Positions 18,967-27,847 are shown, counted from the first letter of the stretch. The stretch is 64,000 nt of DNA from Arthrobacter sp. UNC362MFTsu5.1 (GCF_000685965.1 NZ_JMLE01000006.1:1-64000), one strand, 5' to 3'. The notes: a model not told the origin generated them from the letters alone. Numbers and translations: made by a program.

Positions 18967-19932
18967 ATGGGCACGGAAGCGCACGGCCGGATCGTCGTCG
19001 TCGGCTCCCTCAACGCCGACCTGACCATTTACTGCGAACGGCTCCCGCGGCCGGGCGAGACGGTCCACGGTACCGGGTTCGCCGTCAATCCCGGGGGCAA
19101 GAGCGCCAACCAGGCCGTGGCTGCCAGCCTCCTTGGCGGGGCGGTCAGCCTCATCGGGGCCGTGGGGGACGACTCCAACGGCGAAATGCTCCTGGCCTCC
19201 ACCGCCGGCGCCGGTGTGGACATCTCGCACGTGCGCATTTCACCGTCCGCCGCCACGGGAGTCGCGGTCATCGCAGTGGACGCGCACGGTGAGAACAACA
19301 TCATCATCTCCGCCGGGGCCAACGGGACCCTTGCGCCCGCCGACGTCGCAGCGGCCGCGGAGGCGTTCGACGGCGCCTCCGTGATCTGCCTCTGCCTTGA
19401 GATCGGCATGGATACGGTGGAAGCCGCGGCCCGGGCAGGGCGCGACGCCGGCGCAACAGTTCTGTTAAACCTGTCGCCCTACGGCGAGATCCCGCAGGGG
19501 TTGGCGGATTTGTGCGATGTGCTGTTGGTCAATGCGCACGAAGCGTCACTGTTTTTGGGGCCGGATGTTCCCGGGGCGGACGCGGACGACGCCGGCTGGG
19601 ACCAGGTCCGGGAAAGGTTCGCCGGGCGCGGGCTGCACCGGGTGGTGGTCACCCTTGGCTCCAGGGGCTCGGTAGTTCTTGATTCGCTGGCCGCAGGAAG
19701 GGACCGCGTTACGAGGATCGCGCCGGTTGCGGTCCACGCCGTGGACACGACGGGAGCCGGCGACGCGTTTACGGGCGCCGTTGCTGCGCGGCTCGCCGCC
19801 GGCGAGCCGCTGGCCGACGCCGCGGCCTTCGCCTCAGCGGCGGCGGCGCTTGCCGCCACACGCAAGGGCACGCAGGCTGCATACGCCGACGTTGCCGACG
19901 TGGAGCGGCTGCGGCGGTCTGCACGAGGCTGA
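18967..19932 (+). CDS. rbsK: Ribokinase (PfkB family)
   Basis: A 321-residue sugar kinase that phosphorylates ribose at O5. The N-terminal signature VNPGGKSANQAVAASLLGG and the C-terminal DTTGAGDAFTGAVAARLAAG, with the catalytic Asp and anion hole, are intact. VVGSLNADLTIYCERLPRPGET is typical of ribokinases. ATG 18967 follows GGGGAG from the end of dedA; only 13 bp separate the two. No rbs transport genes are adjacent, so the substrate (ribose or another pentose) is by family only. Confidence 0.85.
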   Translation: MGTEAHGRIVVVGSLNADLTIYCERLPRPGETVHGTGFAVNPGGKSANQAVAASLLGGAVSLIGAVGDDSNGEMLLASTAGAGVDISHVRISPSAATGVAVIAVDAHGENNIIISAGANGTLAPADVAAAAEAFDGASVICLCLEIGMDTVEAAARAGRDAGATVLLNLSPYGEIPQGLADLCDVLLVNAHEASLFLGPDVPGADADDAGWDQVRERFAGRGLHRVVVTLGSRGSVVLDSLAAGRDRVTRIAPVAVHAVDTTGAGDAFTGAVAARLAAGEPLADAAAFASAAAALAATRKGTQAAYADVADVERLRRSARG

Positions 19933-19936
19933 CGGA

Positions 19937-19973
19937 AGCGGGCCGCCGGTCCGATTAGGTCCGGCGGCCCGCT
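19937..19973. terminator. Bidirectional stem-loop between rbsK and the catabolic operon
   Basis: A perfect 13-bp GC-rich inverted repeat, arms 19937-19949 and 19961-19973. It lies between two convergent gene ends: the rbsK stop at 19932 and the FAH-family stop at 19989. It can terminate both transcripts. Confidence 0.85.
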
Positions 19974-19988
19974 GACTCCTATTGCCCG

Positions 19989-20834
19989 CTACTGCATGGT
20001 GTGCCGCATCTCGCCGACGCCGCGCACATAGGTGACCAGTTCGTCCCCCGGTTTGAGGAAGCGCTGCGGCACCCGGCCAACGCCCACCCCGGGAGGCGTG
20101 CCGGTAAAGATCACGTCACCGGGCAGCAGCGGAGTCACCTGGGAAAGCCGGGCGATGATCTCCGGCACCGGGAACACCATGTCAGCGGTGTTCCCCTTCT
20201 GGACTTCTTCGCCGTTGATCGAGCAGCCCAGTTCGATGCGGTCCGGGTCATCAAACTCATCAGGAGTCACCAGCAGCGGCCCGATGGGTCCAAACCCGGG
20301 AAACGACTTGGCCAGGCTGTACTGCGGCGCCGGCCCTGACTGCTGCAGCGTGCGCTCCGAGAGGTCCTGTCCCACGGACAGGCCCGCCACATGCTTCCAC
20401 GCCTCCTCAACGGGGATGCGGGTCCCGCCGCGGCCGATGACGACGACGAGTTCGACCTCCCAGTCCACCGTGCCCTGCGGGAGGACGATAGTCCCGTGCG
20501 GACCAGTCAGGGACGTCACGAACTTCGTGAACACCGTGAGGTCATCGGGGACCTCCAGCGCGGCCTCGGCGGCGTGCGCCGCGTAGTTCAGCCCGATGGC
20601 AAACACCTGCCGGGGCTGCGGCGCGGGATTTCCAAAGGACGACGGCGGCACGTCGGCCAGCGGGGTTCCGCTCCATTGCTCCAACGTGAAGGCAACGCTG
20701 CGAAGCTCTGGCCAGCGCTCGTAGCAGTCCTGGATCCGCGGGCTGAAATGTCCGCCGGTTTCCATCGAAACATCGATGACGTGGTCATCGGGGGTGACGA
20801 GGTGGAGGCGTCCGGAAATGTTGGCCAGGCGCAT
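19989..20834 (-). CDS. Fumarylacetoacetate hydrolase family protein
   Basis: A 281-residue FAH-superfamily enzyme. Metal-binding acidic residues are in DWEVELVVVIGRGG. The AIGLNYAAHAAEA entrance, SLAKSFPGFGPIGP and FTGTPPGVGVGR loops are standard. Relatives are acylpyruvases, HpaG-type OPET decarboxylase/isomerases and maleylpyruvate hydrolases. It is the last gene of the eight-gene minus-strand operon and follows the hydratase with a 2-bp gap. In that context it may decarboxylate or isomerise a ring-cleavage-derived keto acid; this is inferred. Confidence 0.85.
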   Translation of the reverse strand: MRLANISGRLHLVTPDDHVIDVSMETGGHFSPRIQDCYERWPELRSVAFTLEQWSGTPLADVPPSSFGNPAPQPRQVFAIGLNYAAHAAEAALEVPDDLTVFTKFVTSLTGPHGTIVLPQGTVDWEVELVVVIGRGGTRIPVEEAWKHVAGLSVGQDLSERTLQQSGPAPQYSLAKSFPGFGPIGPLLVTPDEFDDPDRIELGCSINGEEVQKGNTADMVFPVPEIIARLSQVTPLLPGDVIFTGTPPGVGVGRVPQRFLKPGDELVTYVRGVGEMRHTMQ

Positions 20835-20836
20835 GA

Positions 20837-21622
20837 TCAGGCCGAAACGTCGAACTCGACCGTGCCCCAGCCCTCGAACGTTCCGGACCAGCGGCCGGCC
20901 TCGTTCATCGGTACGGCCTGGAGGCAGCTGCCGGGAAGGATGACCTGGCCCGCTTCAAACTCGACGTCGTAGTCGGCAAGGCGGTTGACCAGCCAGGCGA
21001 CCGCGGCGAGGGGGTTTCCCAGGATGTTGCCGGTGGTCCCTGCGATGACTTCGCGGTGGTTGAAGGTCAGGACTCCGCGGGTGTCCCGCAGGTTCAGGTC
21101 GGTGACCTTGCGGGGTGTGCCGCCCAGGATGACGGCGCCGGTGGAGCCGTTGTCCGCCAGGGTGTCCGGCAGCCCGATGGCCCAGTCCTTCACGCGCGAG
21201 TCGATGATCTCGATGGCGGGCAGCGCGTAGTCGATGGCGTTGATGACGTCCGCGATTGTGGTGTTCCGGCCGCCCAGGCGTGAGCGGAGCACGAAGGCGG
21301 GTTCGAGTTCCACGTAGGGTGCGATGAAGTTGTCCCGCTGGAGGGTGGCGCCCTCGAATTCGAAGATGCCTGCCAGCAGGTGGCCGTAGTCCGGCTGGTC
21401 CAGGCCGAAGGCGTCCTGCATGACCTTGGCGATGTTGCCGAGCTTGTAGCCGACGAGCCGGTCCCCTCCGGCGACGGCGTGGTCAACGTTGATTTTCTGG
21501 ACCTGGAATGCGCCGTCGGCGTCCAGCGCAGGCCAGGTTTCCGTGGGCGCAGCGACGGGCTGTCCCTGCAGCCGGGCGGTGCGGAGCGTGCCGGCGACGT
21601 CTTCAAGCGTGATGGTGGACAT
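20837..21622 (-). CDS. 2-oxopent-4-enoate (2-keto-4-pentenoate) hydratase-type enzyme
   Basis: A 261-residue member of the MhpD/HpaH hydratase family, which adds water to 2-hydroxy-alkadienoates to give 4-hydroxy-2-oxo acids, substrates for an aldolase. The middle has VELEPAFVLRSRLGG, with metal-ligand Glu residues, and the region near NGSTGAVILGGTPR is characteristic. ATG 21622 follows a GAGGAAACC site. It sits between the FAH gene (2 bp) and the aldehyde dehydrogenase gene (98 bp). An HpcH/HpaI aldolase is encoded divergently at 29409, giving a complete hydratase-aldolase step. Confidence 0.85.
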   Translation of the reverse strand: MSTITLEDVAGTLRTARLQGQPVAAPTETWPALDADGAFQVQKINVDHAVAGGDRLVGYKLGNIAKVMQDAFGLDQPDYGHLLAGIFEFEGATLQRDNFIAPYVELEPAFVLRSRLGGRNTTIADVINAIDYALPAIEIIDSRVKDWAIGLPDTLADNGSTGAVILGGTPRKVTDLNLRDTRGVLTFNHREVIAGTTGNILGNPLAAVAWLVNRLADYDVEFEAGQVILPGSCLQAVPMNEAGRWSGTFEGWGTVEFDVSA

Positions 21623-21720
21623 GGTTTCCTCAAATTTCGATGGTTGGGGATCCGGCCCCGGGCGACTCGTGCGAGAGAGGCATGCCCGGGGCCGGAAGTT
21701 GCGGGGTTTTGGCGCCGGGC

Positions 21721-23307
21721 CTAGTGCTGTTCCGGCTTGCCGTCGATGAGGCGGTTGACGTTCCACGGGTTGGCGTCCTGCAGCGGCGCGGGCCGCAGCT
21801 GCTCAGGGAACCCCTGATAGGCCACGGGGCGGAGGAACCGTTCAATGGCCAGGGTTCCCACCGACGTCGTTTTTGAATCGGAGGTGGCGGGGTACGGGCC
21901 GCCGTGGACCATGGCGTGGCCCACTTCGACGCCGGTGGGCCAGCCGTTGATGATGATGCGGCCCACCTTGCGTTCCAGTGCCGGGATGAGCGGTGCGGCC
22001 GCGGCGTAGTCTTCCTCGGTGACGTGCAGCGAGGCTGTCAGTTGGCCGTCGAGCTTGCCGGTTGCTTCAACCAGGTCATCGACGCCCTTGTAGCGGACCA
22101 CCAGGCTGGCCGCGCCGAAGATTTCCTCGTGGAGCACCGGGTTGCCGGTGAAGACGTCCAGTTCGGAACTGAAGACCGCCGGTGCGGGTGCGTTCTCGCC
22201 GGGGCCCTGATGACCCCGGCCGAGGAGTTCGACGTCGGCAGCGGCCTCGAGTGCATCGTGGCCGTGGTGCCAGGCCGAGGCGATCCCGCCGCTGAGCATG
22301 GTCTGCCCGGACAACGGGGTGATTTCGCCGGCGACGGCCGCAGCGAACCGGTCGCCTGCCTCACCCGCGGGGACGAAGACCAGTCCCGGGGAGGTGCAGA
22401 GCTGCCCGGAACTGCCCGTCACCGAGGCGACATACTGCCTGGCCAGCGCCTCGACGTCCTTGGTGCCGGACAGGGCTCCGGGAAAGACGTAGACCGGGTT
22501 GATCGAGGACATTTCGGCGTAGACCGGGATGGGCTCGGGCCGGGCCGCGGCGGTGCGCATCAGTGCGGTGCCGCCGGCGCGGGATCCGGTGAACCCCACG
22601 GCTTTGATGTTCGGGTCTGCCACCAATGCCTGGCCGATGCTGGCACCGGAACCGTAGACCAGGGAAAACACGCCCGGATGCAGGCCCAAATCGCGGACGG
22701 CGTTGACGATGGCCTGGCCCACGAGTTCGGCAGTGCCGGGGTGGGCGTTGTGGGCCTTGACCACCACGGGGCAGCCTGCCGCAAACGCGGACGCGGTGTC
22801 GCCCCCGGCCACGGAGAAGGCCAGCGGGAAATTGCTGGCGCCGAAAACAGCCACCGGACCCAGGGGAATCTGGCGCTGCCGGATATCGGCCCGGGGGAGC
22901 GGTGCCCGGTCAGGCAAGGCGGGATCGATGCGGACGCCGCGGAAATCGCCCCCGCGCACCACCTCTGCGAACAGCCGCAGCTGGCCGGCAGTGCGGGCGC
23001 GTTCGCCGCGGAGGCGGTCCACGCCGAGGCCGGTTTCGGCGGATGCCCGCTCGATGAGCTCCTCGCCGATCGCTTCGATGTTTTCGGCAATGGCGTCCAG
23101 GAACCGGGCGTGCTGTCCGGGTTCGAGGGTGCTGAACGAGTCAAAGGCGTCCGCGGCGGCTTCGGTGGCCGTCCGCAGCTGGTCGTCGCTGATCAGGGTG
23201 TACGCCGGTTCCAGCTGCTCGCTGGTTGCCGGGTTGATTCCATGGGCGGTTCCGCTGGTTCCCGCGGTGGGGTGCCCTGCGATGAGGGAATGTCCGTTAA
23301 GTGTCAT
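21721..23307 (-). CDS. Aldehyde dehydrogenase, alpha-ketoglutarate semialdehyde dehydrogenase type
   Basis: A 528-residue NAD(P)-dependent aldehyde dehydrogenase. It has the FGASNFPLAFSVAGGD opening loop, the FTGSRAGG coenzyme motif, catalytic Glu in VYAEMSSINPV and catalytic Cys in SSGQLCTSPGLVF. The ASNFPLAFS and MSSINPV patterns match the alpha-ketoglutarate semialdehyde dehydrogenase (2,5-dioxovalerate) subfamily. ATG 23307 is preceded by AGGAGGG; the upstream extension of the frame is rejected. It could oxidise a C5-C6 dicarboxylic semialdehyde produced by the operon. Confidence 0.87.
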   Translation of the reverse strand: MTLNGHSLIAGHPTAGTSGTAHGINPATSEQLEPAYTLISDDQLRTATEAAADAFDSFSTLEPGQHARFLDAIAENIEAIGEELIERASAETGLGVDRLRGERARTAGQLRLFAEVVRGGDFRGVRIDPALPDRAPLPRADIRQRQIPLGPVAVFGASNFPLAFSVAGGDTASAFAAGCPVVVKAHNAHPGTAELVGQAIVNAVRDLGLHPGVFSLVYGSGASIGQALVADPNIKAVGFTGSRAGGTALMRTAAARPEPIPVYAEMSSINPVYVFPGALSGTKDVEALARQYVASVTGSSGQLCTSPGLVFVPAGEAGDRFAAAVAGEITPLSGQTMLSGGIASAWHHGHDALEAAADVELLGRGHQGPGENAPAPAVFSSELDVFTGNPVLHEEIFGAASLVVRYKGVDDLVEATGKLDGQLTASLHVTEEDYAAAAPLIPALERKVGRIIINGWPTGVEVGHAMVHGGPYPATSDSKTTSVGTLAIERFLRPVAYQGFPEQLRPAPLQDANPWNVNRLIDGKPEQH

Positions 23308-23353
23308 GATGGCGCCCTCCTGGGCGGTAAGAAGTTGGTGGGAGAGGTCCTGG

Positions 23354-23770
23354 TCAGGCGTTGCCGGGGCCCAGGTGCCAGATCCCGAGTGCGGAGAGGA
23401 GTTCGCGGGGGTCCCAGACCACCCATTCCTCGGCCAGCTTGTCGCCGTCGAAACGGAGGAAGGACGCGCCGGAGACGGTGATGGTGCGTCCGGTGGCGGG
23501 TACGTCCATGAACTCGCCTTGATGCGTTCCCTTGGTCTGCCAGTGAATTGCAGCGGTGGCACCGTCCTCGAGGATGTGCAGGATCTCCGTGGTGGTGTCG
23601 GGGAAGGCTGCGTGGGTGGCCTCAATGGTCTTCCGCAGGGTGGCGTAGTCTTCACTGCCGGACTTGGACCTGCGGACATAATCCGGTGCGAGCATCTGCT
23701 CGAAGGCGGTCAGGTCGCCGTCGCCCCATGCGCTGTTCCAAGCCTTGAGGATGGTCTGCTGGCGGCTCAT
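23354..23770 (-). CDS. SnoaL-like / ester cyclase family protein
   Basis: A 138-residue cone-shaped alpha/beta (NTF2-like) protein of the SnoaL polyketide-cyclase type. It starts MSRQQTILKAWNSAW and has DYVRRSKSGSEDYATL, IHWQTKGTHQGEFMDVPATG and FLRFDGDKLAEEWVVWD, the usual strand order. These folds act as isomerases, cyclases or hydratases on small polar molecules. Its start overlaps the stop of the upstream flavin reductase by 4 bp, so it is tightly coupled within the catabolic operon. Its exact reaction is unknown. Confidence 0.8.
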   Translation of the reverse strand: MSRQQTILKAWNSAWGDGDLTAFEQMLAPDYVRRSKSGSEDYATLRKTIEATHAAFPDTTTEILHILEDGATAAIHWQTKGTHQGEFMDVPATGRTITVSGASFLRFDGDKLAEEWVVWDPRELLSALGIWHLGPGNA

Positions 23771-24351
23771 GATGCGCTCCTTGCCGGTACTGATGCGGGT
23801 ACGGATGCCGGTGCTGCCTGTTCGGCGGGTGCGGGAATCTCGATGGGCAGGTACTGGCCGAACTTGCCGGCCCGGAAGAGCAGCGCATCGCCGTTCCCTT
23901 CCTCCATGCCAGTCACGGCGCCCACCACCATGTAGTGGTCTCCCACCACAACCTCGGCCGTCACCAGGCAGTCGATGTAGGCGGTGGCGCCGTCCAGGTG
24001 CGGGGTGCCGAGGGGGCCCGCGGTGCAGGGCAGGCCCTCGAACTTTTGCGGTCCCTTGCGGGACAGCGACCGGCAGATGTTGATCTGGTCATCGGACAGG
24101 ATGTTGGCGGTGAACTTCTGCAGTTTGCGCAGCTTGGGCCAGCTGGAGGAGGACTTGTCCACGCAGAACATGACCAGCGGCGGATCCAGCGAGAGTGACT
24201 GGAAGGTGCCGACCACCAGGCCGAGCTTCTCGTCGTCGTCATTGATGCCGGTGATGGCAGTGACTCCCGTGGGGAGTTTGCCCAGGACCTGGCGGTAGTA
24301 GGCGGGTGTGATGTCTGCCAGGGTTGCAGTGCTGGCTGGGGTGATATCCAT
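23767..24351 (-). CDS. Flavin reductase (FMN, RutF/HpaC-like), second copy
   Basis: A 194-residue NAD(P)H:FMN reductase of the flavin-reductase-like domain family. The core is YRQVLGKLPTGVTAITG, VGTFQSLSLDPPLVMF and the nearby SSSSWPKL, with the FMN-contacting Ser/Thr cluster. The C-terminal 20 residues are low-complexity Ala/Pro. It should supply reduced FMN to the LLM monooxygenase of this operon. A second reductase lies just upstream in the operon at 24377; the two share only the family core. Two reductases for one monooxygenase is unusual. Confidence 0.85.
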   Translation of the reverse strand: MDITPASTATLADITPAYYRQVLGKLPTGVTAITGINDDDEKLGLVVGTFQSLSLDPPLVMFCVDKSSSSWPKLRKLQKFTANILSDDQINICRSLSRKGPQKFEGLPCTAGPLGTPHLDGATAYIDCLVTAEVVVGDHYMVVGAVTGMEEGNGDALLFRAGKFGQYLPIEIPAPAEQAAPASVPASVPARSAS

Positions 24352-24376
24352 CTCAGGTTCCTTACATCAAGGCGTA

Positions 24377-24892
24377 TCAGGCGGCTTCGCGGAAGCTGCC
24401 GAAGCGGCCGCCGTGGAAGATGAGCGGGGTGGAAGCCCGCTCAGCGGGAGTCATGTCCAGCACGCTGGCAATGACGACGACGTGGTCTCCGGCCGTGAAC
24501 TGCTGTTCAACCCGGCAGTCGAACCAGGCCAGGGAGCCGTGCAGGTGCGGGGTGCCCCAGCCGGACTCGGACCAGCCAACGGAGCTGAGTTTGTCCTCGC
24601 CTTTGGCGGACAGTGCGCGGCACACCTGCTGCTGGTCCTCGGCGAGCAGGCTGATGCTGAAGGTTGCGGCTTCGGAGATCTTCGGCCAGCTGGTGGAGGT
24701 GTGCATGACGCTGAACGTCACCAGCGCCGGCTCCATGGACAGGGAGGCGAACGTGCCCACGATCATGCCGTTCTGGATGCCGGTCACCGGATCGGTGGAG
24801 CAGACGGCCGCCACGCCTGTTGGCAGGTGCCGCATGACGGCGCGGTAGCGGTCGGAGTCGATGGTCCTGGGGGCCATGGCGGTGGCGGTCAT
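24377..24892 (-). CDS. Flavin reductase (FMN, RutF/HpaC-like), first copy
   Basis: A 171-residue flavin reductase-domain protein: RYRAVMRHLPTGVAAVCS at residues 16-33, VGTFASLSMEPALVTFSV and STSWPKISEAATFS. It should reduce FMN with NAD(P)H for the LLM monooxygenase encoded two genes upstream. The start overlaps the stop of the amine oxidase gene (24889-24892, ATGA). Compared with the downstream copy it lacks the long Ala/Pro tail, and its core residues differ enough to suggest separate substrates or partners rather than a recent duplication. Confidence 0.85.
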   Translation of the reverse strand: MTATAMAPRTIDSDRYRAVMRHLPTGVAAVCSTDPVTGIQNGMIVGTFASLSMEPALVTFSVMHTSTSWPKISEAATFSISLLAEDQQQVCRALSAKGEDKLSSVGWSESGWGTPHLHGSLAWFDCRVEQQFTAGDHVVVIASVLDMTPAERASTPLIFHGGRFGSFREAA

Positions 24893-26205
24893 GACTGTCC
24901 TTCCGGTGCGGCGGCCTTCAGTTCTGCGTGGATGGTGCGGCCTGCCCGGAGGCCGCTTTCAATGGCGCCGTCGAAGAAGCCCGCCCAGAGGTTCGCGGTG
25001 TCGCTGCTGGCGAAGTGGAGGGCTCCTTCACTGGCCTGCTGCGCCTGGTGGTACTTGGTGAGCTGGCCGGGGCGCTGGATCTGCCAGGTTTCCTCCGCGT
25101 AGGGGTCTTCACCCCATTTGTGACCGGTGACCTCGAGGACTTCCAGGTCATCGCGCCAGACCCTGATGGCGTCCTGGATCTGCCGGGGATCGGTGACGTC
25201 GATGCGGTTTGCGTCGGCGCCGAAGCCCACCAGTACGGCGTCGTCCTCGCCGACGAACTCGGTGCGGATCACCGAGAGGGGCTTGTCCTGGGCGGAGTAG
25301 GCGAAGAACGGCTTGATGGGGCCCTTGACCCGGATCCAGGCCTTGACGCCCTGTGACGCGGTCTTTTCCCGGCTGGCAGCGAGCTTGCCGTCCGAGAGCG
25401 CAGGCTGGACGTCGAGCTTGTGCAGGATGTTCTGCGGAAGGGTGATGACCACCTTCCTGGCCCGGATTTCCTGGCCGTCGCCGTAGCTGACGGTGGCGCC
25501 GTCGGCGTGGTGGCGGACCGCGGTGACCGGGGTGTTGAGGCGGATGTCCGCGTTGGTGTCCTCGGCGATGGCGGTGACCAGGGTGTCGTTCCCGTTCGTC
25601 AGGCGGTAGATCGCGGAGGCTTCGTGCATCAGGTGCCAGTGCCCGGAGGACCCGGCGGTCCAACGCAGGGCGTTCACGTAGGCGCACTGGTCCAGGGGTG
25701 CGTTGAAGTGGCCCACCCAGGCGGCCTCGTTCGCATTCCGTTCGTCCTCGGAGAGGTCCAGCTTGTCCAGCATTTCCTGCAGGTTGTACTGGTCGGCCTC
25801 GGCCAGGTTCTCGACCGTCAGCGGTGCGTCAGGGCGCGGCAGCCACTTCATGGTGTCTTCCAGCAGCCGTGTCATGCCCGGATCGATCAGCTTCATGAAG
25901 TCGTCCAGGTTGCCGCGGCGCACTTCATTGCCGGCCAGCCAGTAGGTTTCTTCCGAGCGCGGACCGCGTGAGACTTCCAGCCCGTAGCGGGTGACCTCGG
26001 CCCAGACGTGCGGCTGGGTCCAGTGCAGCCAGTTTCCGCCGAGTTCCAGCTTCCGGCCCAGGCGGTTCTCTGTCCACAACCGGCCGCCCAGCCGCTCGCG
26101 GGCTTCCAGGACGACCACCTTGTGGCCGCGGTTCCCGAGTTCGCGGGCCGTGATGAGGCCGGCCAGCCCGGCACCGATGACGACGACGTCAGTTTGTTCA
26201 GTCAT
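24889..26205 (-). CDS. Flavin monoamine oxidase-like FAD-dependent enzyme
   Basis: A 438-residue flavin amine oxidase. The N-terminal FAD motif VVIGAGLAGLITAREL is followed by VVLEARERLGGRLWT, and ELGGNWLHWTQP corresponds to the substrate-side loop of the family. The end has NLWAGFFDGAIESGLRAG, the usual C-terminal FAD contact. Relatives oxidise primary or secondary amines, including intermediates of nicotine and polyamine breakdown. Being second in the operon after the LLM monooxygenase suggests the pathway substrate or an intermediate carries an amine. Membrane segments are absent. Confidence 0.85.
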   Translation of the reverse strand: MTEQTDVVVIGAGLAGLITARELGNRGHKVVVLEARERLGGRLWTENRLGRKLELGGNWLHWTQPHVWAEVTRYGLEVSRGPRSEETYWLAGNEVRRGNLDDFMKLIDPGMTRLLEDTMKWLPRPDAPLTVENLAEADQYNLQEMLDKLDLSEDERNANEAAWVGHFNAPLDQCAYVNALRWTAGSSGHWHLMHEASAIYRLTNGNDTLVTAIAEDTNADIRLNTPVTAVRHHADGATVSYGDGQEIRARKVVITLPQNILHKLDVQPALSDGKLAASREKTASQGVKAWIRVKGPIKPFFAYSAQDKPLSVIRTEFVGEDDAVLVGFGADANRIDVTDPRQIQDAIRVWRDDLEVLEVTGHKWGEDPYAEETWQIQRPGQLTKYHQAQQASEGALHFASSDTANLWAGFFDGAIESGLRAGRTIHAELKAAAPEGQS

Positions 26206-26247
26206 TGAAGGATCCTTTGGTGATAATTCCGTTGATGGCGGCCGCGT

Positions 26248-27645
26248 TTAGCGGGCAGCGTCGCTGAGGTGAGCGGCGCGCTGCGCCGTGGCCGGGTGGC
26301 CCGCCAGGGTGTATTTCTGGCCGAAGAGCTTTTCGCGCAGGGTGACGGGTTCCTGGTCTCCGCTGCGTTCCGGGGCGATGATCCCCTGGGCACGGAGTTC
26401 CGGGAGTGCCAGCTCGATGAAGTCTTCCCAGCTGCCCGGCTTGGTGGTGTAGCTGAGGTTGATGCCGTCGATGTCTGCCTCGTCGCGCCAGCGGCGCAGT
26501 TCGGCGGACACGGTTTCCGGGGAACCGATAATGGTGGATCCGGTGCCGCCGACGGCGAGGAACTCCGCGATCTGGCGCGGCGTCCAGTCCCGGTCCGGGT
26601 CAGCTTTGGAGAACATGTCCACCATGGACTGCCCTGCCTTGGTGCCTACGGACCGCAGGGGAGTGTCCAGTTCGTATTCGGACATGTCGATGCCGGTCCA
26701 GCCGCTGAAGCGGGCCAGGATGCCTTCGACCGGGGCGGTTTCAACGGCGCTGCGGTACTTGGCCTGGGCTTCCTCGTCGGTGGGCGCGACGACGACGGTG
26801 AGCAGGACGACGATCTTGACGTCCCGGGGATCACGGCCGGCGTCCGCCACGGCCTGGCGGAGCTTGTCGACTGACCGCCTGGTGCCTTCCACCGACGTGC
26901 CCTGGAGGAAGACCACTTCGGCGTGCTTGCCGCCGAACTCCATGCCCCTTGAGGAAGCGCCGGCCTGGAACAGGACCGGGGTGCGCTGCGGGGAAGGCTC
27001 GCAGAGGTGGAAACCGGGCACCGTGAAGTGCTGGCCGGAGTGGTTGATCGGGTGCACCTTCGCGGGGTCGACATAGGTGGCGGATTCGGCGTCGCGGACC
27101 ACGGCGTCCTCCTCGAAGGAGCCCTCCCAGAGCTTGTAGACGACGTCCATGTACTCGTCGGCCAGGTCGTAACGTTCGGCCGGGGTGAGCTGTTGCTGCT
27201 TGCCGAGGTTGCGGGCAGCGGCCTCCGAGTAGGACGTCACGATGTTCCAGCCCACGCGGCCTGCTGTGAGGTGGTCCAGTGAGCTGAACTTACGGGCCAG
27301 CAGGTAGGGCGGCTCATACGTTGCCGACACCGTCACCCCGAAGGTCAGGTGCCTGGTGACGGCGGCCATGCCGCTGATCAGTACGGTCGGGTCGTTGATC
27401 GGGAACTGCGCGGCATCGCGAAGGGCGGCATCGCCGTTTCCGCGGTAGACGTCGTGGTAGCCCACGTTGTCGGCGAAGAAGATCCCGTCGAACCCGGCCT
27501 TTTCCAGCATCTGTGCGATGCCGGTCCAGTACTGCAGGTCGGTGTAGCGGTAGCCCTGGTCCCCGTCGTTCCGCCAGGACCCGGAGGTCAGGTGTGAGGG
27601 GGCGAAGACGTCAAAGGCGAAAAGGCTGAGAGGTTCGTTTTTCAT
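26248..27645 (-). CDS. LLM-class FMNH2-dependent monooxygenase (NtaA/SnaA/DszA type)
   Basis: A 465-residue bacterial luciferase-like monooxygenase of the nitrilotriacetate/pristinamycin/dibenzothiophene-sulfone monooxygenase branch. Marks include LFAFDVFAPSHLTSG at the start, HLTFGVTVSATYEPPY, the subfamily hallmark GRVGWNIVTSY and the FQAGASSRGMEF loop. It uses FMNH2 from a separate reductase, two of which are in the operon. Members of this branch cleave C-N or C-S bonds and, as in RutA and pyridine monooxygenases, open N-heterocyclic rings. It is the first gene of the operon, with the GTTC-N7-GAAC operator 56 bp upstream. Confidence 0.88.
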   Translation of the reverse strand: MKNEPLSLFAFDVFAPSHLTSGSWRNDGDQGYRYTDLQYWTGIAQMLEKAGFDGIFFADNVGYHDVYRGNGDAALRDAAQFPINDPTVLISGMAAVTRHLTFGVTVSATYEPPYLLARKFSSLDHLTAGRVGWNIVTSYSEAAARNLGKQQQLTPAERYDLADEYMDVVYKLWEGSFEEDAVVRDAESATYVDPAKVHPINHSGQHFTVPGFHLCEPSPQRTPVLFQAGASSRGMEFGGKHAEVVFLQGTSVEGTRRSVDKLRQAVADAGRDPRDVKIVVLLTVVVAPTDEEAQAKYRSAVETAPVEGILARFSGWTGIDMSEYELDTPLRSVGTKAGQSMVDMFSKADPDRDWTPRQIAEFLAVGGTGSTIIGSPETVSAELRRWRDEADIDGINLSYTTKPGSWEDFIELALPELRAQGIIAPERSGDQEPVTLREKLFGQKYTLAGHPATAQRAAHLSDAAR

Positions 27646-27700
27646 GGCAGCGGTACTTCCTTGGACTCGTGCCGAACACGGCGACAAATTTCAGTTTGAC

Positions 27701-27729
27701 GTTCATTAGATGAACACTGCGTTCAATTT
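27701..27729. promoter_or_regulatory. Proposed IclR-type operator upstream of the LLM operon
   Basis: A GTTCAT-TAG-ATGAAC perfect palindrome at 27701-27715 is followed five bases later by GTTCAATTT at 27721-27729. The same GTTC-N7-GAAC-N5-GTTCAATTT arrangement recurs at 33054-33082. It lies 56 bp before the monooxygenase start. The regulator is inferred to be the IclR protein at 31322. Confidence 0.65.
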
Positions 27730-27791
27730 AGAATGTAAGCCAGCTCACTGTCAAGGGTTCGTTTTTCGTTCTTCACGTTGCGGATCGCCTA

Positions 27792-27820
27792 TTGACATGG
27801 AATGTGGCGCATGCCATATT
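27792..27820 (+). promoter_or_regulatory. Sigma-70-type promoter for the MFS gene
   Basis: TTGACA at 27792-27797 and CATATT at 27815-27820 are separated by exactly 17 bp. The proposed operator at 27833-27847 would overlap or lie just after the transcription start, fitting repression. The MFS start codon is 126 bp downstream. Confidence 0.7.
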
Positions 27821-27832
27821 TTTGACCATGGC

Positions 27833-27847
27833 GTTCGAAAAGTGAAC
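27833..27847. promoter_or_regulatory. Second GTTC-N7-GAAC operator, in front of the MFS gene
   Basis: GTTC at 27833-27836 and GAAC at 27844-27847 have the same 7-bp spacing as the sites at 27701, 32643 and 33054. A further GAAC follows directly. It sits just downstream of the -10 element of the MFS promoter. Confidence 0.6.

Noticed and set aside
21904..23481. 525-codon plus-strand frame
   Set aside because: It is the mirror of the aldehyde dehydrogenase gene, a common effect of high GC in the third codon position.
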